Part shown: positions 1-7,915 of the stretch, one piece after another
Layout: the number at the start of each line of letters is the position of its first letter
Position numbering within the stretch: the first letter of the stretch is position 1
Assembly (NCBI GenBank): GCA_964555055.1
Contig: CAZKQW010000005.1
Location: forward strand, 144,528-208,527
Source: GCA-016699445 sp964555055
GTDB taxonomy: Bacteria > UBA10199 > JACPAL01 > GCA-016699445
DNA length: 64,000 nt
Direction: 5' to 3'
Notes under the pieces: generated by a model
What the model saw: the letters and a program-made list of their open reading frames with translations, nothing else
Databases searched by the model: none
What the model was told of the DNA's origin: nothing
Program-made: the position numbers and the translations under genes

Positions 1-38
1 CCCTTAAAATTGGATATTCGGCCATCTGGGTAAAAATT

Positions 39-2792
39 ATGTCTGAAAAACAAACTCGACAAGAGATTATCGACAAGCGTCTGGCTGATGCCGGCTGGAA
101 TGTCAGCAATCCGTCACAGGTCACTGCCGAACACCCAGTATTGCATCAAAGTAGTTCTTCCACCGGTACCGGTTTTGCCGATTACCTACTTCTGGGCCGC
201 GATGGGAAACCCTTAGCAGTCATTGAGGCCAAAAAAACCAGCGCTGATGCCGAGAAAGGTCGCGAGCAAGCCAAACAGTATGCCGATGGCCTTGAGAAAA
301 TGGGTTTTAACCGGCCTTTTATTTTCTACACCAATGGCCATGACATCTTTTTCTGGGATGACGCACGTTATGGTCCCCGAAAGGTCTGGGGATTTTTCAC
401 TCTGGATGATTTCGAACGACTCTCTTTTCAACGCAAAGAAAGACAAGAGCTCTCCACCTCACTAATCGACACAACGATTGTCAATCGTCCTTACCAAGTC
501 GAAGCCATTCGCCGGGTTCTTGAAACGTTTTCTAAGAATCGTCGTAGGGGGCTGTTGGTGATGGCCACTGGTACCGGAAAGACTCGCGTTGCGATGGCAC
601 TCATCGATGTCCTCATGCGTGCCAATTGGGTGAAACGGATCCTTTTCCTGGCCGATCGTACCGCACTCCTCAGACAAGCCGACGGCGATTTTAAAACCTA
701 TCTCCCCAATGCACCACGAACTCGACTTTCCAAATCGAATTGTCCCTTAAACAAACGGGTCTATCTTGCGACGTACCCGGCCATGCACGGGATGTATCCT
801 GAAATATCACCGGCCTTTTTTGATTTAATCATTGCCGATGAATCACATCGAAGCATCTACAATCGATACAAAGAAATTTTTGATCACTTTGATGCTTGTC
901 AAATCGGCCTTACGGCAACGCCCGTTGAATATGTCGATCGCAATACTTTCAAAATGTTTGAATGCGACAATGGCATGCCCGTCTTTAACTTCAGTTACGA
1001 GGAAGCGGTAAACCATAACCCGCCCTATTTGGTCCCTTTCAAAGCCTTGCACATCCAGTCACGATTCCAACTGGAGGGGATCAAAGGCAATCAATTGCCA
1101 CCCGCTATTCAGAAGAAGCTCATCGAAGAAGGAAAAGATGTCGATGAAATCGATTTTGAAGGGACCGATTTAGAAAGAAAGGTCAGTAACTCAGGCACCA
1201 ACGAACTCATCGTCCGGGAATTCATGGAGCAGTGTATCAAAGACGAAACCGGCACACGGCCAGGTAAGTCGATTATTTTTGCCATTTCCCACAGGCATGC
1301 CCTGCATTTGGAATCACTCTTCAATCGACTCTATCCGGAATATAAAGGCCGACTTGCTCGCGTGATTGATTCGCATGATCCACGGGCTAACACGGAGGGC
1401 GGACTTCTCGATCAATTCAAGGATCCAAAAGATCCCATGAAGGTCGCCATCTCCGTTGATATGTTGGATACGGGTGTTGATATCAGAGAAGTCGTGAACC
1501 TGGTTTTTGCCAAGCCGGTTTTCTCACGAGCCAAATTCTGGCAGATGATCGGACGCGGAACCCGTCTTCGTGAAAACCTCTTTGGCCCCGGAAAGCACAA
1601 AGAATATTTCCTCATCATCGATCATTGGAACAACTTTGCCTTCTTCAAGATGAAACCGGAGGGCAAAGAGCCAGTCCCCACTCTATCGATACCTGAAAGG
1701 TTATTCCAAGCCAGGCTTGAGAAGGCGCGGGTTGCACTCGGGATCAACAATGAAGAGGCCTTAAGCGACACAATAAAAGCATTGCGACAAGACATTGCAG
1801 GCTTGCCGGAAAATAGTGTGCTCATCAAAGAGCGGGCTTCAATCTTTGCTCAAGTAAAAGAAGATAATTATTGGGTCGGCTTTTCGGAACAAACGATTGA
1901 TCAGCTCGAAAAAGAAATTCGTCCTTTGATGAAGGCGCGATCGGATGAAGATTTTGATGCCCTTAAGTTTGATATCAATGTCATGGAGCTACAGCGAGCA
2001 TGGCTTCTTTCTGATGGGGATAGCTGCCAGAAAGGACAAGAGAGAATCCTGTCCAAAGTCCTCGACCTTCCTCTGACTCTCAATCAAGTTCGCGCCAAAG
2101 AGGAATGGATCCTCGACGTCAAATCGGGTCATGTTTGGAAAGGTCTGACCTATCAAAAAACAGAAGAGTTGCGTCTGGCTCTCCGCGACATCATGAAGCA
2201 TCGGATTCACCAACCCAAGACACAAGAAAAACTCGACCTGGAGGATATGACGATTGTGCGGAAGTATGTAGAGTTTGGACCAGAGCTGGAAAGAACAAGT
2301 GTCGCCCAGTACCGAAAAATGGTTGAGGAGAAAGTTCAAAAACTCCTGCAAGAAAACGAAGTACTGCAGAGACTCAAAAGCGGTGACACCTTGGATGAAT
2401 ACGACATCCAAAAACTGGCCGATATTCTACGAGCTGAGGATCCCCATGTTACGGAGGAACTCCTGCGCCGCGTGTACGATAACCGTGAAGCAGCGTTTAT
2501 TGATTTCATCCGGCATATTCTGGGACTCGAGAAGCTCAAGACGCGCACAGAATCTATCACTCAAGCCTTCGACGGTTTCATTGCCAAGCATAATGACTTA
2601 ACCGCTAACCAAGTTCAATTTCTGCAAGTCCTCCGCACTTTCATTTTGGAGCGCGGAAAAGTGCAGAAACCTGACCTTATCCAGCGTCCTTTTACCAATT
2701 TACACCCTCAGGGGATCCGTGGCCTATTCTCTCCAAAACAAGTTGATGAAATCATTCATTTTGTTGAGAAAATAGGGGAATGGGCCGCTTAA
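39..2792 (+). CDS. hsdR: Type I restriction enzyme R subunit (EcoEI/HsdR type)
   Basis: ATP-dependent translocase and nuclease subunit of a type I restriction-modification complex. It pumps DNA towards the HsdM/HsdS-bound site and cuts when translocation stalls. The N-terminal PD-(D/E)xK nuclease shows Asp48 followed by Glu63-Ala-Lys65. The SF2 motor has Walker A (MATGTGKT, Lys181), a DESH box at 267-270, TAT at 292-294 and a motif VI (QMIGRGTRL) near residue 495. The remaining 400 residues match the EcoEI-type C-terminal domain in length. At 917 aa it looks complete. No clear Shine-Dalgarno precedes the ATG, and its promoter lies at or beyond the window edge. It leads hsdR-fic-hsdM-hsdS, all rightward. 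Confidence is high for family; target specificity cannot be read. Confidence 0.96.
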   Translation: MSEKQTRQEIIDKRLADAGWNVSNPSQVTAEHPVLHQSSSSTGTGFADYLLLGRDGKPLAVIEAKKTSADAEKGREQAKQYADGLEKMGFNRPFIFYTNGHDIFFWDDARYGPRKVWGFFTLDDFERLSFQRKERQELSTSLIDTTIVNRPYQVEAIRRVLETFSKNRRRGLLVMATGTGKTRVAMALIDVLMRANWVKRILFLADRTALLRQADGDFKTYLPNAPRTRLSKSNCPLNKRVYLATYPAMHGMYPEISPAFFDLIIADESHRSIYNRYKEIFDHFDACQIGLTATPVEYVDRNTFKMFECDNGMPVFNFSYEEAVNHNPPYLVPFKALHIQSRFQLEGIKGNQLPPAIQKKLIEEGKDVDEIDFEGTDLERKVSNSGTNELIVREFMEQCIKDETGTRPGKSIIFAISHRHALHLESLFNRLYPEYKGRLARVIDSHDPRANTEGGLLDQFKDPKDPMKVAISVDMLDTGVDIREVVNLVFAKPVFSRAKFWQMIGRGTRLRENLFGPGKHKEYFLIIDHWNNFAFFKMKPEGKEPVPTLSIPERLFQARLEKARVALGINNEEALSDTIKALRQDIAGLPENSVLIKERASIFAQVKEDNYWVGFSEQTIDQLEKEIRPLMKARSDEDFDALKFDINVMELQRAWLLSDGDSCQKGQERILSKVLDLPLTLNQVRAKEEWILDVKSGHVWKGLTYQKTEELRLALRDIMKHRIHQPKTQEKLDLEDMTIVRKYVEFGPELERTSVAQYRKMVEEKVQKLLQENEVLQRLKSGDTLDEYDIQKLADILRAEDPHVTEELLRRVYDNREAAFIDFIRHILGLEKLKTRTESITQAFDGFIAKHNDLTANQVQFLQVLRTFILERGKVQKPDLIQRPFTNLHPQGIRGLFSPKQVDEIIHFVEKIGEWAA

Positions 2793-2795
2793 ATG

Positions 2796-2842
2796 GGGTA
2801 ATAACTAGTTGACATTACCCTATTAATAAGGGTATTACCCTT
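2796..2842 (+). promoter_or_regulatory. Promoter and operator-like palindromes in front of fic
   Basis: The 53-bp gap between hsdR and fic carries a TTGACA box (2809-2814) with an 18-bp spacer to TATTAC (2833-2838). Overlapping it are GGGTAAT (2796-2802), ATTACCC (2814-2820) and a perfect 7+7 palindrome AAGGGTA-T-TACCCTT (2828-2842). The two ATTACCC copies are 20 bp apart, about two helical turns. The boxes would place transcription start almost on the fic ATG, giving a very short or absent leader. The layout looks like a repressor array over a promoter. Which protein binds is inference; the winged-helix end of Fic is one candidate. Confidence 0.5.
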
Positions 2843-2845
2843 ATT

Positions 2846-3895
2846 ATGCCGTCACTTACTGAAGAGTATCTGAAATCATTAAAGTTTTCTAACAAGCAAG
2901 GAGCCACGCTCCGGGCTATTGGAGAACACCGAGGACGACAAACTCTCTTTATTAGGCAATCACCCGAGCTACTGGAAAGTCTCAAACAAGTTGCCATGAT
3001 CGAATCGAGCGAGTCCTCCAATCGTCTCGAAGGAATCACCGCCTCTCACAAAAAAATCGAAGCCCTCGTCCTCAAGCACAGCATGCCTGGTAATCGATCG
3101 GAGCAAGAGATTGCCGGATATCGCGACGCTTTGGCCCTCATTCACGAGTCAGGGCCTCACATGGAATTTACCATCAACGTCATCTTGCAGCTCCACTCCA
3201 TGCTTTATCGCTACATGCCCAATGACGGCGGACGATGGAAAATGACCGACAATGAGATCATTGAAAAAAATCCCGACGGTACCGTTGCCCGCGTTCGCTT
3301 CAGACCGACGCCTGCAGTCTCAACCCCGTTTGCAATGGAGGACCTTACCAAGAATTACAAATACTCAATTTTTAATTTACAACAGGAACCCCTCATTGTC
3401 GTTCCCTTGGCCATTCTCGATTTTCTCTGTGTCCATCCTTTTACCGACGGCAATGGACGCACGGCGAGATTGCTTACTCTCCTCTTGCTGTATCACTTCG
3501 ACTATCAGGTCGGGAAATACATCAGCCTGGAACGCATTTTTGAGGAATCAAAAGAGGGTTATTATGAAACCTTGGAATATTGCTCGCAAGGCTGGCACGA
3601 AAGTAAACACGATGTCCTGCCCTGGCTGAACTATTTTTGGGGAGCACTGATTCGTTCCTACAAAGAGTTTGAAGAGCGAGTTGGGACTATTGGGACCGGC
3701 AAAGGTTCGAAAACAGATCAAGTCAAAGAGGCCATCGCCAGAAGAATCAATCCATTCGCCATTTCTGATCTTGAGACAGAATGCCCCGGTGTCAGCCGAG
3801 ATATGATTCGCAACGTATTGCGACAACTACGCGACGAAGGCTTCATTGTTGCTCAAGGCAAGGGGCGCGGCGCCAAATGGAAAAAGAAAAAATAG
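2846..3895 (+). CDS. Fic family protein (class II, self-inhibited AMPylator type)
   Basis: Fic enzymes usually transfer AMP from ATP to hydroxyl side chains of target proteins. The catalytic motif HPFTDGNGRTAR spans residues 197-208, with His197 as expected base and Asn/Arg for the phosphates. An N-terminal inhibitory helix motif S58-N-R-L-E62-G63 matches the (S/T)xxxE(G/N) consensus, so activity is probably restrained by Glu62. Residues from about 290 look like a winged-helix DNA-binding domain. The gene sits between hsdR and hsdM, with its own promoter-like region upstream and 9 bp before hsdM. Fic genes occur inside type I loci elsewhere, perhaps as an extra toxin or regulator; that role is inference. 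Length 349 aa is normal. Confidence 0.92.
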   Translation: MPSLTEEYLKSLKFSNKQGATLRAIGEHRGRQTLFIRQSPELLESLKQVAMIESSESSNRLEGITASHKKIEALVLKHSMPGNRSEQEIAGYRDALALIHESGPHMEFTINVILQLHSMLYRYMPNDGGRWKMTDNEIIEKNPDGTVARVRFRPTPAVSTPFAMEDLTKNYKYSIFNLQQEPLIVVPLAILDFLCVHPFTDGNGRTARLLTLLLLYHFDYQVGKYISLERIFEESKEGYYETLEYCSQGWHESKHDVLPWLNYFWGALIRSYKEFEERVGTIGTGKGSKTDQVKEAIARRINPFAISDLETECPGVSRDMIRNVLRQLRDEGFIVAQGKGRGAKWKKKK

Positions 3896-3904
3896 GAACC
3901 TCTT

Positions 3905-5410
3905 ATGCTAGAAAAAAATCTGCGGTCCCAAATTGACAAGCTCTGGAATCTTTTCTGGTCAGGAGGCATCGCCAACCCCCTCACGGCTATTGAACAAATC
4001 TCTTACCTCATCTTCATGAAGCGTCTGGACGAAGCAGACCTCAAACGCAAGGCCGACGCCGAGTGGCTCGATAAAAAATATCAATCCCTATTCCCCGATG
4101 AAAATTTACGCTGGTCTCATTGGCGCCACATGGAAGCCGAAAACATGCTGGCCCATGTGCGTGACAAGGTTTTTCCTTTTCTGAAAAATCTCAAAAGCAA
4201 CGGAGGTTCCCAGGCCCTTTCGCAACACATGAAAGACGCGGTCTTTATCATTCCCAAACCGTCCCTCCTGGTCGAGGCCGTAGAAATTATCGATGGCCTC
4301 AAGATCATGGAGCAGAACCAAGATACTCAAGGAGACATCTACGAATATCTGCTCTCAGAGCTCCAGACATCTGGAAAGAACGGTCAGTTTCGTACTCCCC
4401 GCCACATTATTAAAATGATGTGCGCCTTGGTGCATCCCAAATTAGGACAAACGGTTTGCGATCCGGCCTGCGGTACTGGTGGTTTTCTGATCGGGGCCTA
4501 CAATCACATCTTACGGTCCAATACGAGCAAAGAGCGCATTACCGTACAAGAAGACGGCACAGAGCATGGTTTAGTCGGAGATAAAATTACAGACTCAAAA
4601 GTTTGGGATTTCCTAAGAGAGAAAACCTTTTTCGGATTCGATTTCGATTCCACCATGCTCCGCATTGCCGCCATGAACATGGTCCTGCACGGCATTGATC
4701 ATCCAAATATGGAATACATGGATACTCTCTCCAAACGTTTCGAGGTGCAGGACAAATACGATGTCATTTTGGCTAATCCTCCTTTTAAAGGAAGTATCGA
4801 TAAGGGAGATATTCACGAATCACTATCCCGGACAGTTCAAACTACAAAAACCGAACTTTTGTTTTTGATTTTGATGAAACGCATGCTCGTCAATGGCGGG
4901 CGCTGTGCTGTGATTGTGCCGGATGGCGTTTTGTTTGGTTCCAGTAATGCCCACGTTACCGTCCGAAAAAAACTGATTGAAGAAGCGCAGCTCGAAGGCG
5001 TGATCTCCATGCCCTCCGGCGTCTTCAAGCCCTACGCCGGCGTTTCAACGGCAGTCTTGGTTTTTACCAAGGGAGGCGAGACCGATAAAGTTTGGTTTTA
5101 CGATATGGAATCCGATGGCTTTAGCCTCGATGATAAGCGCAATCCGATCAAAGAAAATGACCTCCCCGACATTGTTGAAAAATGGAACAAGCGCCACAGT
5201 CTGAAAGCGCCGGCCAAGGGAGAAAAATGGTTTTGGGTAGAAAAGAAACAGATCGCCGATAACAAATACGATCTTTCAATTAATCGGTACAAGACGATTG
5301 AATACGAAGAGGTCTCTTACGACCCTCCTAAAGTAATTTTAGCGAAGCTGAAATCAATGGAGAAAGAAATTCAGAAGGATTTGGAGGAATTAGAAGGGAT
5401 GTTGGGGTGA
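3905..5410 (+). CDS. hsdM: Type I restriction-modification DNA methyltransferase (M subunit)
   Basis: Adenine-N6 methyltransferase subunit which, with HsdS, methylates host recognition sites and forms the core of the restriction complex. An N-terminal helical HsdM domain occupies about residues 1-130. The SAM-binding motif DPACGTGGF is at 186-194 and the catalytic NPPF at 291-294, the order of gamma-class N6-adenine methylases. At 501 aa it is full length. The ATG follows fic by 9 bp. The stop overlaps the GTG start of hsdS in a GTGA junction, a typical arrangement that couples their translation. Confidence 0.96.
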   Translation: MLEKNLRSQIDKLWNLFWSGGIANPLTAIEQISYLIFMKRLDEADLKRKADAEWLDKKYQSLFPDENLRWSHWRHMEAENMLAHVRDKVFPFLKNLKSNGGSQALSQHMKDAVFIIPKPSLLVEAVEIIDGLKIMEQNQDTQGDIYEYLLSELQTSGKNGQFRTPRHIIKMMCALVHPKLGQTVCDPACGTGGFLIGAYNHILRSNTSKERITVQEDGTEHGLVGDKITDSKVWDFLREKTFFGFDFDSTMLRIAAMNMVLHGIDHPNMEYMDTLSKRFEVQDKYDVILANPPFKGSIDKGDIHESLSRTVQTTKTELLFLILMKRMLVNGGRCAVIVPDGVLFGSSNAHVTVRKKLIEEAQLEGVISMPSGVFKPYAGVSTAVLVFTKGGETDKVWFYDMESDGFSLDDKRNPIKENDLPDIVEKWNKRHSLKAPAKGEKWFWVEKKQIADNKYDLSINRYKTIEYEEVSYDPPKVILAKLKSMEKEIQKDLEELEGMLG

Positions 5411-6570
5411 AAGGACAAAGCGAAAAACTGGGCAAGATAGCCAAATTTACTAATGGCCGAGCTTATAAGTCTACAGACTGGAGCAGTGCCGGCATTCCTA
5501 TAATCCGTATTCAGAACCTCAATGATCAAAATAAATTATTCAACTATTGGCCTGGATCACTCGAAGGACAAGTACGAGTCAAGCATGGGGATGTATTGCT
5601 TGCATGGTCAGGAACGCCTGGAACCTCTTTTGGAGCACATATTTGGGAAGGCAAAGAGGGGGTTTTGAATCAGCATATTTTTTTGGTGAACCTAGATCAA
5701 AAGAAAATTGAAAAACGTTGGGCTGTTCAAGCAATCAATAACCAGTTGAATCGCTTAATCAGCCAAGCGCATGGGGGAGTCGGATTAAAACATGTAACCA
5801 AACCTCAAATTGAAGCCTTGGATATTCCCTTACCTTCGATACAAGAACAACGCCGATTAATTTCTATTCTCGATAAAGCTGATGGTCTTCAACATAAGCG
5901 CGCAAAAACCATCAAATTTCTCGATGATTTTTTGCACTCGATATTTTTGGAGATATTTGGGGATCCGGTAAGGAATGAGAAGGGGTGGAAGATAAAATCT
6001 CTGGGTGAGTTAATTGAAATCGATAGAGGCATTTCTTACGGTATTGTCCAACGCGGTGAACATGTTGATGGTGGGATACCGATAGTTCGCATTTCAAATT
6101 TTACAGAAAATAAATTTGATAATTCGTCGTTGGTATACACGTCTCCAGAAATTTCGAATTCCTATAGAAGAACGATTCTAAAAGGCGGCGAACTCATCAT
6201 TAGCATTAGAGGAACGGTGGGCCGTGTGGCCGTCGTACCTGAAAATGCCAAGGGGTCAAATATCTCTCGCGAGGTTGCTGTTATCCCTCTCCTAAATGGA
6301 GTTAGTAGAACTCTGGTACAGCACACACTCCTTTCCAATGGGGTGCAAAAACTAATTCTAGGCAATGTTAAGGGTGTAGCTCAAAGCGGCATAAACCTTA
6401 GCGACCTTCGAAAAGTGCCCATTCCTATTGTGCCTGAAAAAATCATCTCTCAGTTCGAACAGATTGTTCATGTCATTACACGGATGGAACATCAGTTAAG
6501 AGACTCAGAAGCACAGGGTCAGTTATTTTTTAACTCCCTCACTCAATGTGCCTTTCGGGGGGAGTTGTAA
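5407..6570 (+). CDS. hsdS: Type I restriction-modification specificity subunit
   Basis: DNA-recognition subunit that directs HsdM and HsdR. Two target-recognition domains are visible, one in residues 1 to about 140 and one from about 200 to 320. Each is followed by a conserved helical spacer; the first contains PSIQEQRRLISILDKAD. The protein ends in FFNSLTQCAFRGEL, the usual HsdS C-terminal tail. GTG start overlaps the hsdM stop. The DNA of the last 15 codons is repeated almost exactly at the end of the next gene, and the GGGGGGAG in the Arg-Gly-Glu codons sits 7 bp before the next ATG, so it doubles as that gene's ribosome binding site. Sequence specificity is unknown. Confidence 0.94.
   Translation: MKGQSEKLGKIAKFTNGRAYKSTDWSSAGIPIIRIQNLNDQNKLFNYWPGSLEGQVRVKHGDVLLAWSGTPGTSFGAHIWEGKEGVLNQHIFLVNLDQKKIEKRWAVQAINNQLNRLISQAHGGVGLKHVTKPQIEALDIPLPSIQEQRRLISILDKADGLQHKRAKTIKFLDDFLHSIFLEIFGDPVRNEKGWKIKSLGELIEIDRGISYGIVQRGEHVDGGIPIVRISNFTENKFDNSSLVYTSPEISNSYRRTILKGGELIISIRGTVGRVAVVPENAKGSNISREVAVIPLLNGVSRTLVQHTLLSNGVQKLILGNVKGVAQSGINLSDLRKVPIPIVPEKIISQFEQIVHVITRMEHQLRDSEAQGQLFFNSLTQCAFRGEL
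6526..6570 (+). repeat. HsdS-tail direct repeat, copy A
   Basis: This 45-bp segment encodes the last residues of HsdS (FFNSLTQCAFRGEL, then TAA). It matches copy B at 7209-7253 at most positions: 18 of 20 over TTTTTAACTCCCTCACTCAA, then a divergent six bases, then 17 of 18 over the TTTCGGGGGGAGTTGTAA block. The G-rich part is placed correctly to serve as Shine-Dalgarno for the ATG at 6570. Confidence 0.85.
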
Positions 6571-7253
6571 TGTGCATCTTTAATTTTCCAATCAAAGAAG
6601 TTCTTCTAGATAAGACCATCTTAAACATGCTGAGCATACTCATGTCAGGTGCTGGCATTTTTTCAGTCCTGTCTCAATTTTACATTCCAAAAGAACCAGC
6701 AGAATTGCATATGACATTCTGGGGTTCAAACCCGTATGCAATCAAGCACAGTCATCAAATGGGTGTGAAAAATCTTACGGACAACCTCTTTATTGGCATG
6801 GCAACTCTGGGGCTGCTGATTCAAATCCCATTGGCTATCTATGAAGATAATTTTCGTAAATCAGGCTTCAGCAAAAGCCAATACTGGTTGGTTTTTATTT
6901 TTATCGCATTGGTGATTGCTTTCCTGGTTATGTCCACGGCTGCATTTGCAAAACGACGTGCGAAGAAAAAATGGCTGCCCGAAATTGTTCAATCTCAATC
7001 AACCGCCCTTGAACAAGCAAAGGACATTTTAGCTCATGACGGATGGAGAACGGATCAATTGAATGTCAAAGACACAATTTCTGATCCTGAAAAATACCGA
7101 TCAATAAATTTTGAAACCGCAGAAAAACACGTCGCACAGATTGAGAAGCTGCTGGAAATTAAAAGCCACGGAAACGATTTGAAAGATAGAATAAAAAAAG
7201 TCGAATCCTATTTTAATTCCCTCACTCAACACTCTTTTCGGGGGGAATTGTAA
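6570..7253 (+). CDS. Three-TM membrane protein carrying an HsdS-like C-terminal tail
   Basis: I do not recognise the family. The 227-aa product has three hydrophobic stretches: one around residues 18-40, one around 70-90 and one around 105-128. A soluble, charged C-terminal half follows. Its last 14 residues, YFNSLTQHSFRGEL, copy the HsdS tail at both protein and DNA level, suggesting that this gene replaced or was spliced in front of an older hsdS 3' end. I chose the ATG at 6570, which overlaps the hsdS stop (TAATG) and has GGGGGGAG 7 bp upstream, over an ATG 24 bp earlier lying inside hsdS. By context it is a membrane-bound accessory or effector of the restriction locus; this is inference. 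Confidence 0.75.
   Translation: MCIFNFPIKEVLLDKTILNMLSILMSGAGIFSVLSQFYIPKEPAELHMTFWGSNPYAIKHSHQMGVKNLTDNLFIGMATLGLLIQIPLAIYEDNFRKSGFSKSQYWLVFIFIALVIAFLVMSTAAFAKRRAKKKWLPEIVQSQSTALEQAKDILAHDGWRTDQLNVKDTISDPEKYRSINFETAEKHVAQIEKLLEIKSHGNDLKDRIKKVESYFNSLTQHSFRGEL
7209..7253 (+). repeat. HsdS-tail direct repeat, copy B
   Basis: Second copy of the HsdS-tail DNA, ending the three-TM gene and encoding YFNSLTQHSFRGEL. Its GGGGGGAA lies 7 bp before the ATG of the next gene at 7254 (TAAATG junction), the same coupling geometry as copy A. Confidence 0.85.
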
Positions 7254-7853
7254 ATGACTGAAATAAAAAATAACGAAAATAAGAATGAACCAAAAACAAT
7301 TTCTGTTTATCTAAACTGTACCGCCAATTTTCCACCGCAGGAAATCGAGAAGCATCTAAGAAGCCAACTTGAGCATGATTTAAGCAAGAAAATTAAGAGG
7401 TATCAGGAAATGAAGGGAAGCACGGTCATTTTTCCAGATAAACACTTCTCACATTGCATTTTAGAGATTCAAGACGCCTATGTGTGTGGGCATTATTTTT
7501 CAGTCATTGGGGGCTGCCAAGCTTTAATAGAAGCCATGATGCGTGATTTAACAAAATCAATCGGGGGAAAATGGAAAGACAACTTTCTGGGCAAGGTAGA
7601 TGAACTAGAAAACAGGATGAACAACATCCCTAAGACGCTTTTTGAGCAAGCAAAGAGCATCTATGGCAATAGAGACGATTTCGATCACTTAAATCCCTCC
7701 GTCCCACTTGAACACCAAAAATTAGAAGATATGGCTCGAGAAAAGATCAAGTTACTATTGGGATGTATGAATATTTTGTACCCATTTAAAACTGAAAACG
7801 GGAGTCTAATCCCCCAATCAAAACTTTGGCACACAAACAGGCCAATACGATGA
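7254..7853 (+). CDS. Small HEPN-like protein with Rx4H motif
   Basis: A 199-aa protein with no certain family. The core is helical: a segment of the form DAYxxGHYFSVIGGCQALIEAMMRDL (about residues 74-99) resembles HEPN/DUF4145-type helices. Further along, GNR140-DDFD-H145 gives an R-x4-H motif, the usual catalytic signature of HEPN ribonucleases found in toxins and defence systems. It directly follows the TM gene, starting at the base after its stop, with the Shine-Dalgarno supplied by the repeated HsdS tail. A role as an RNase effector kept in check by neighbours is inference. It could also be an inactive HEPN-fold partner. Confidence 0.6.
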   Translation: MTEIKNNENKNEPKTISVYLNCTANFPPQEIEKHLRSQLEHDLSKKIKRYQEMKGSTVIFPDKHFSHCILEIQDAYVCGHYFSVIGGCQALIEAMMRDLTKSIGGKWKDNFLGKVDELENRMNNIPKTLFEQAKSIYGNRDDFDHLNPSVPLEHQKLEDMAREKIKLLLGCMNILYPFKTENGSLIPQSKLWHTNRPIR

Positions 7854-7897
7854 ATAATAAATTCCTCGGCCAACGTGTTCTCCGGGGAGATGTGTAA
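7850..7897 (+). other. Degenerate third HsdS-tail mini-frame
   Basis: A 15-codon frame, MNNKFLGQRVLRGDV, begins in an ATGA overlap with the stop of the HEPN-like gene and ends 18 bp before the next ATG. Aligned with the HsdS tail it keeps Leu, Gln, Arg-Gly and the acidic/aliphatic pair (FRGEL versus LRGDV). CGGGGAGA inside it is the strongest Shine-Dalgarno-like element before 7916, although its distance of about 30 bp is too long for direct use. It is either a relic of another hsdS 3' end or a coupling leader peptide. Confidence 0.45.
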
Positions 7898-7915
7898 GAT
7901 AGTAAGGCAATTTAT

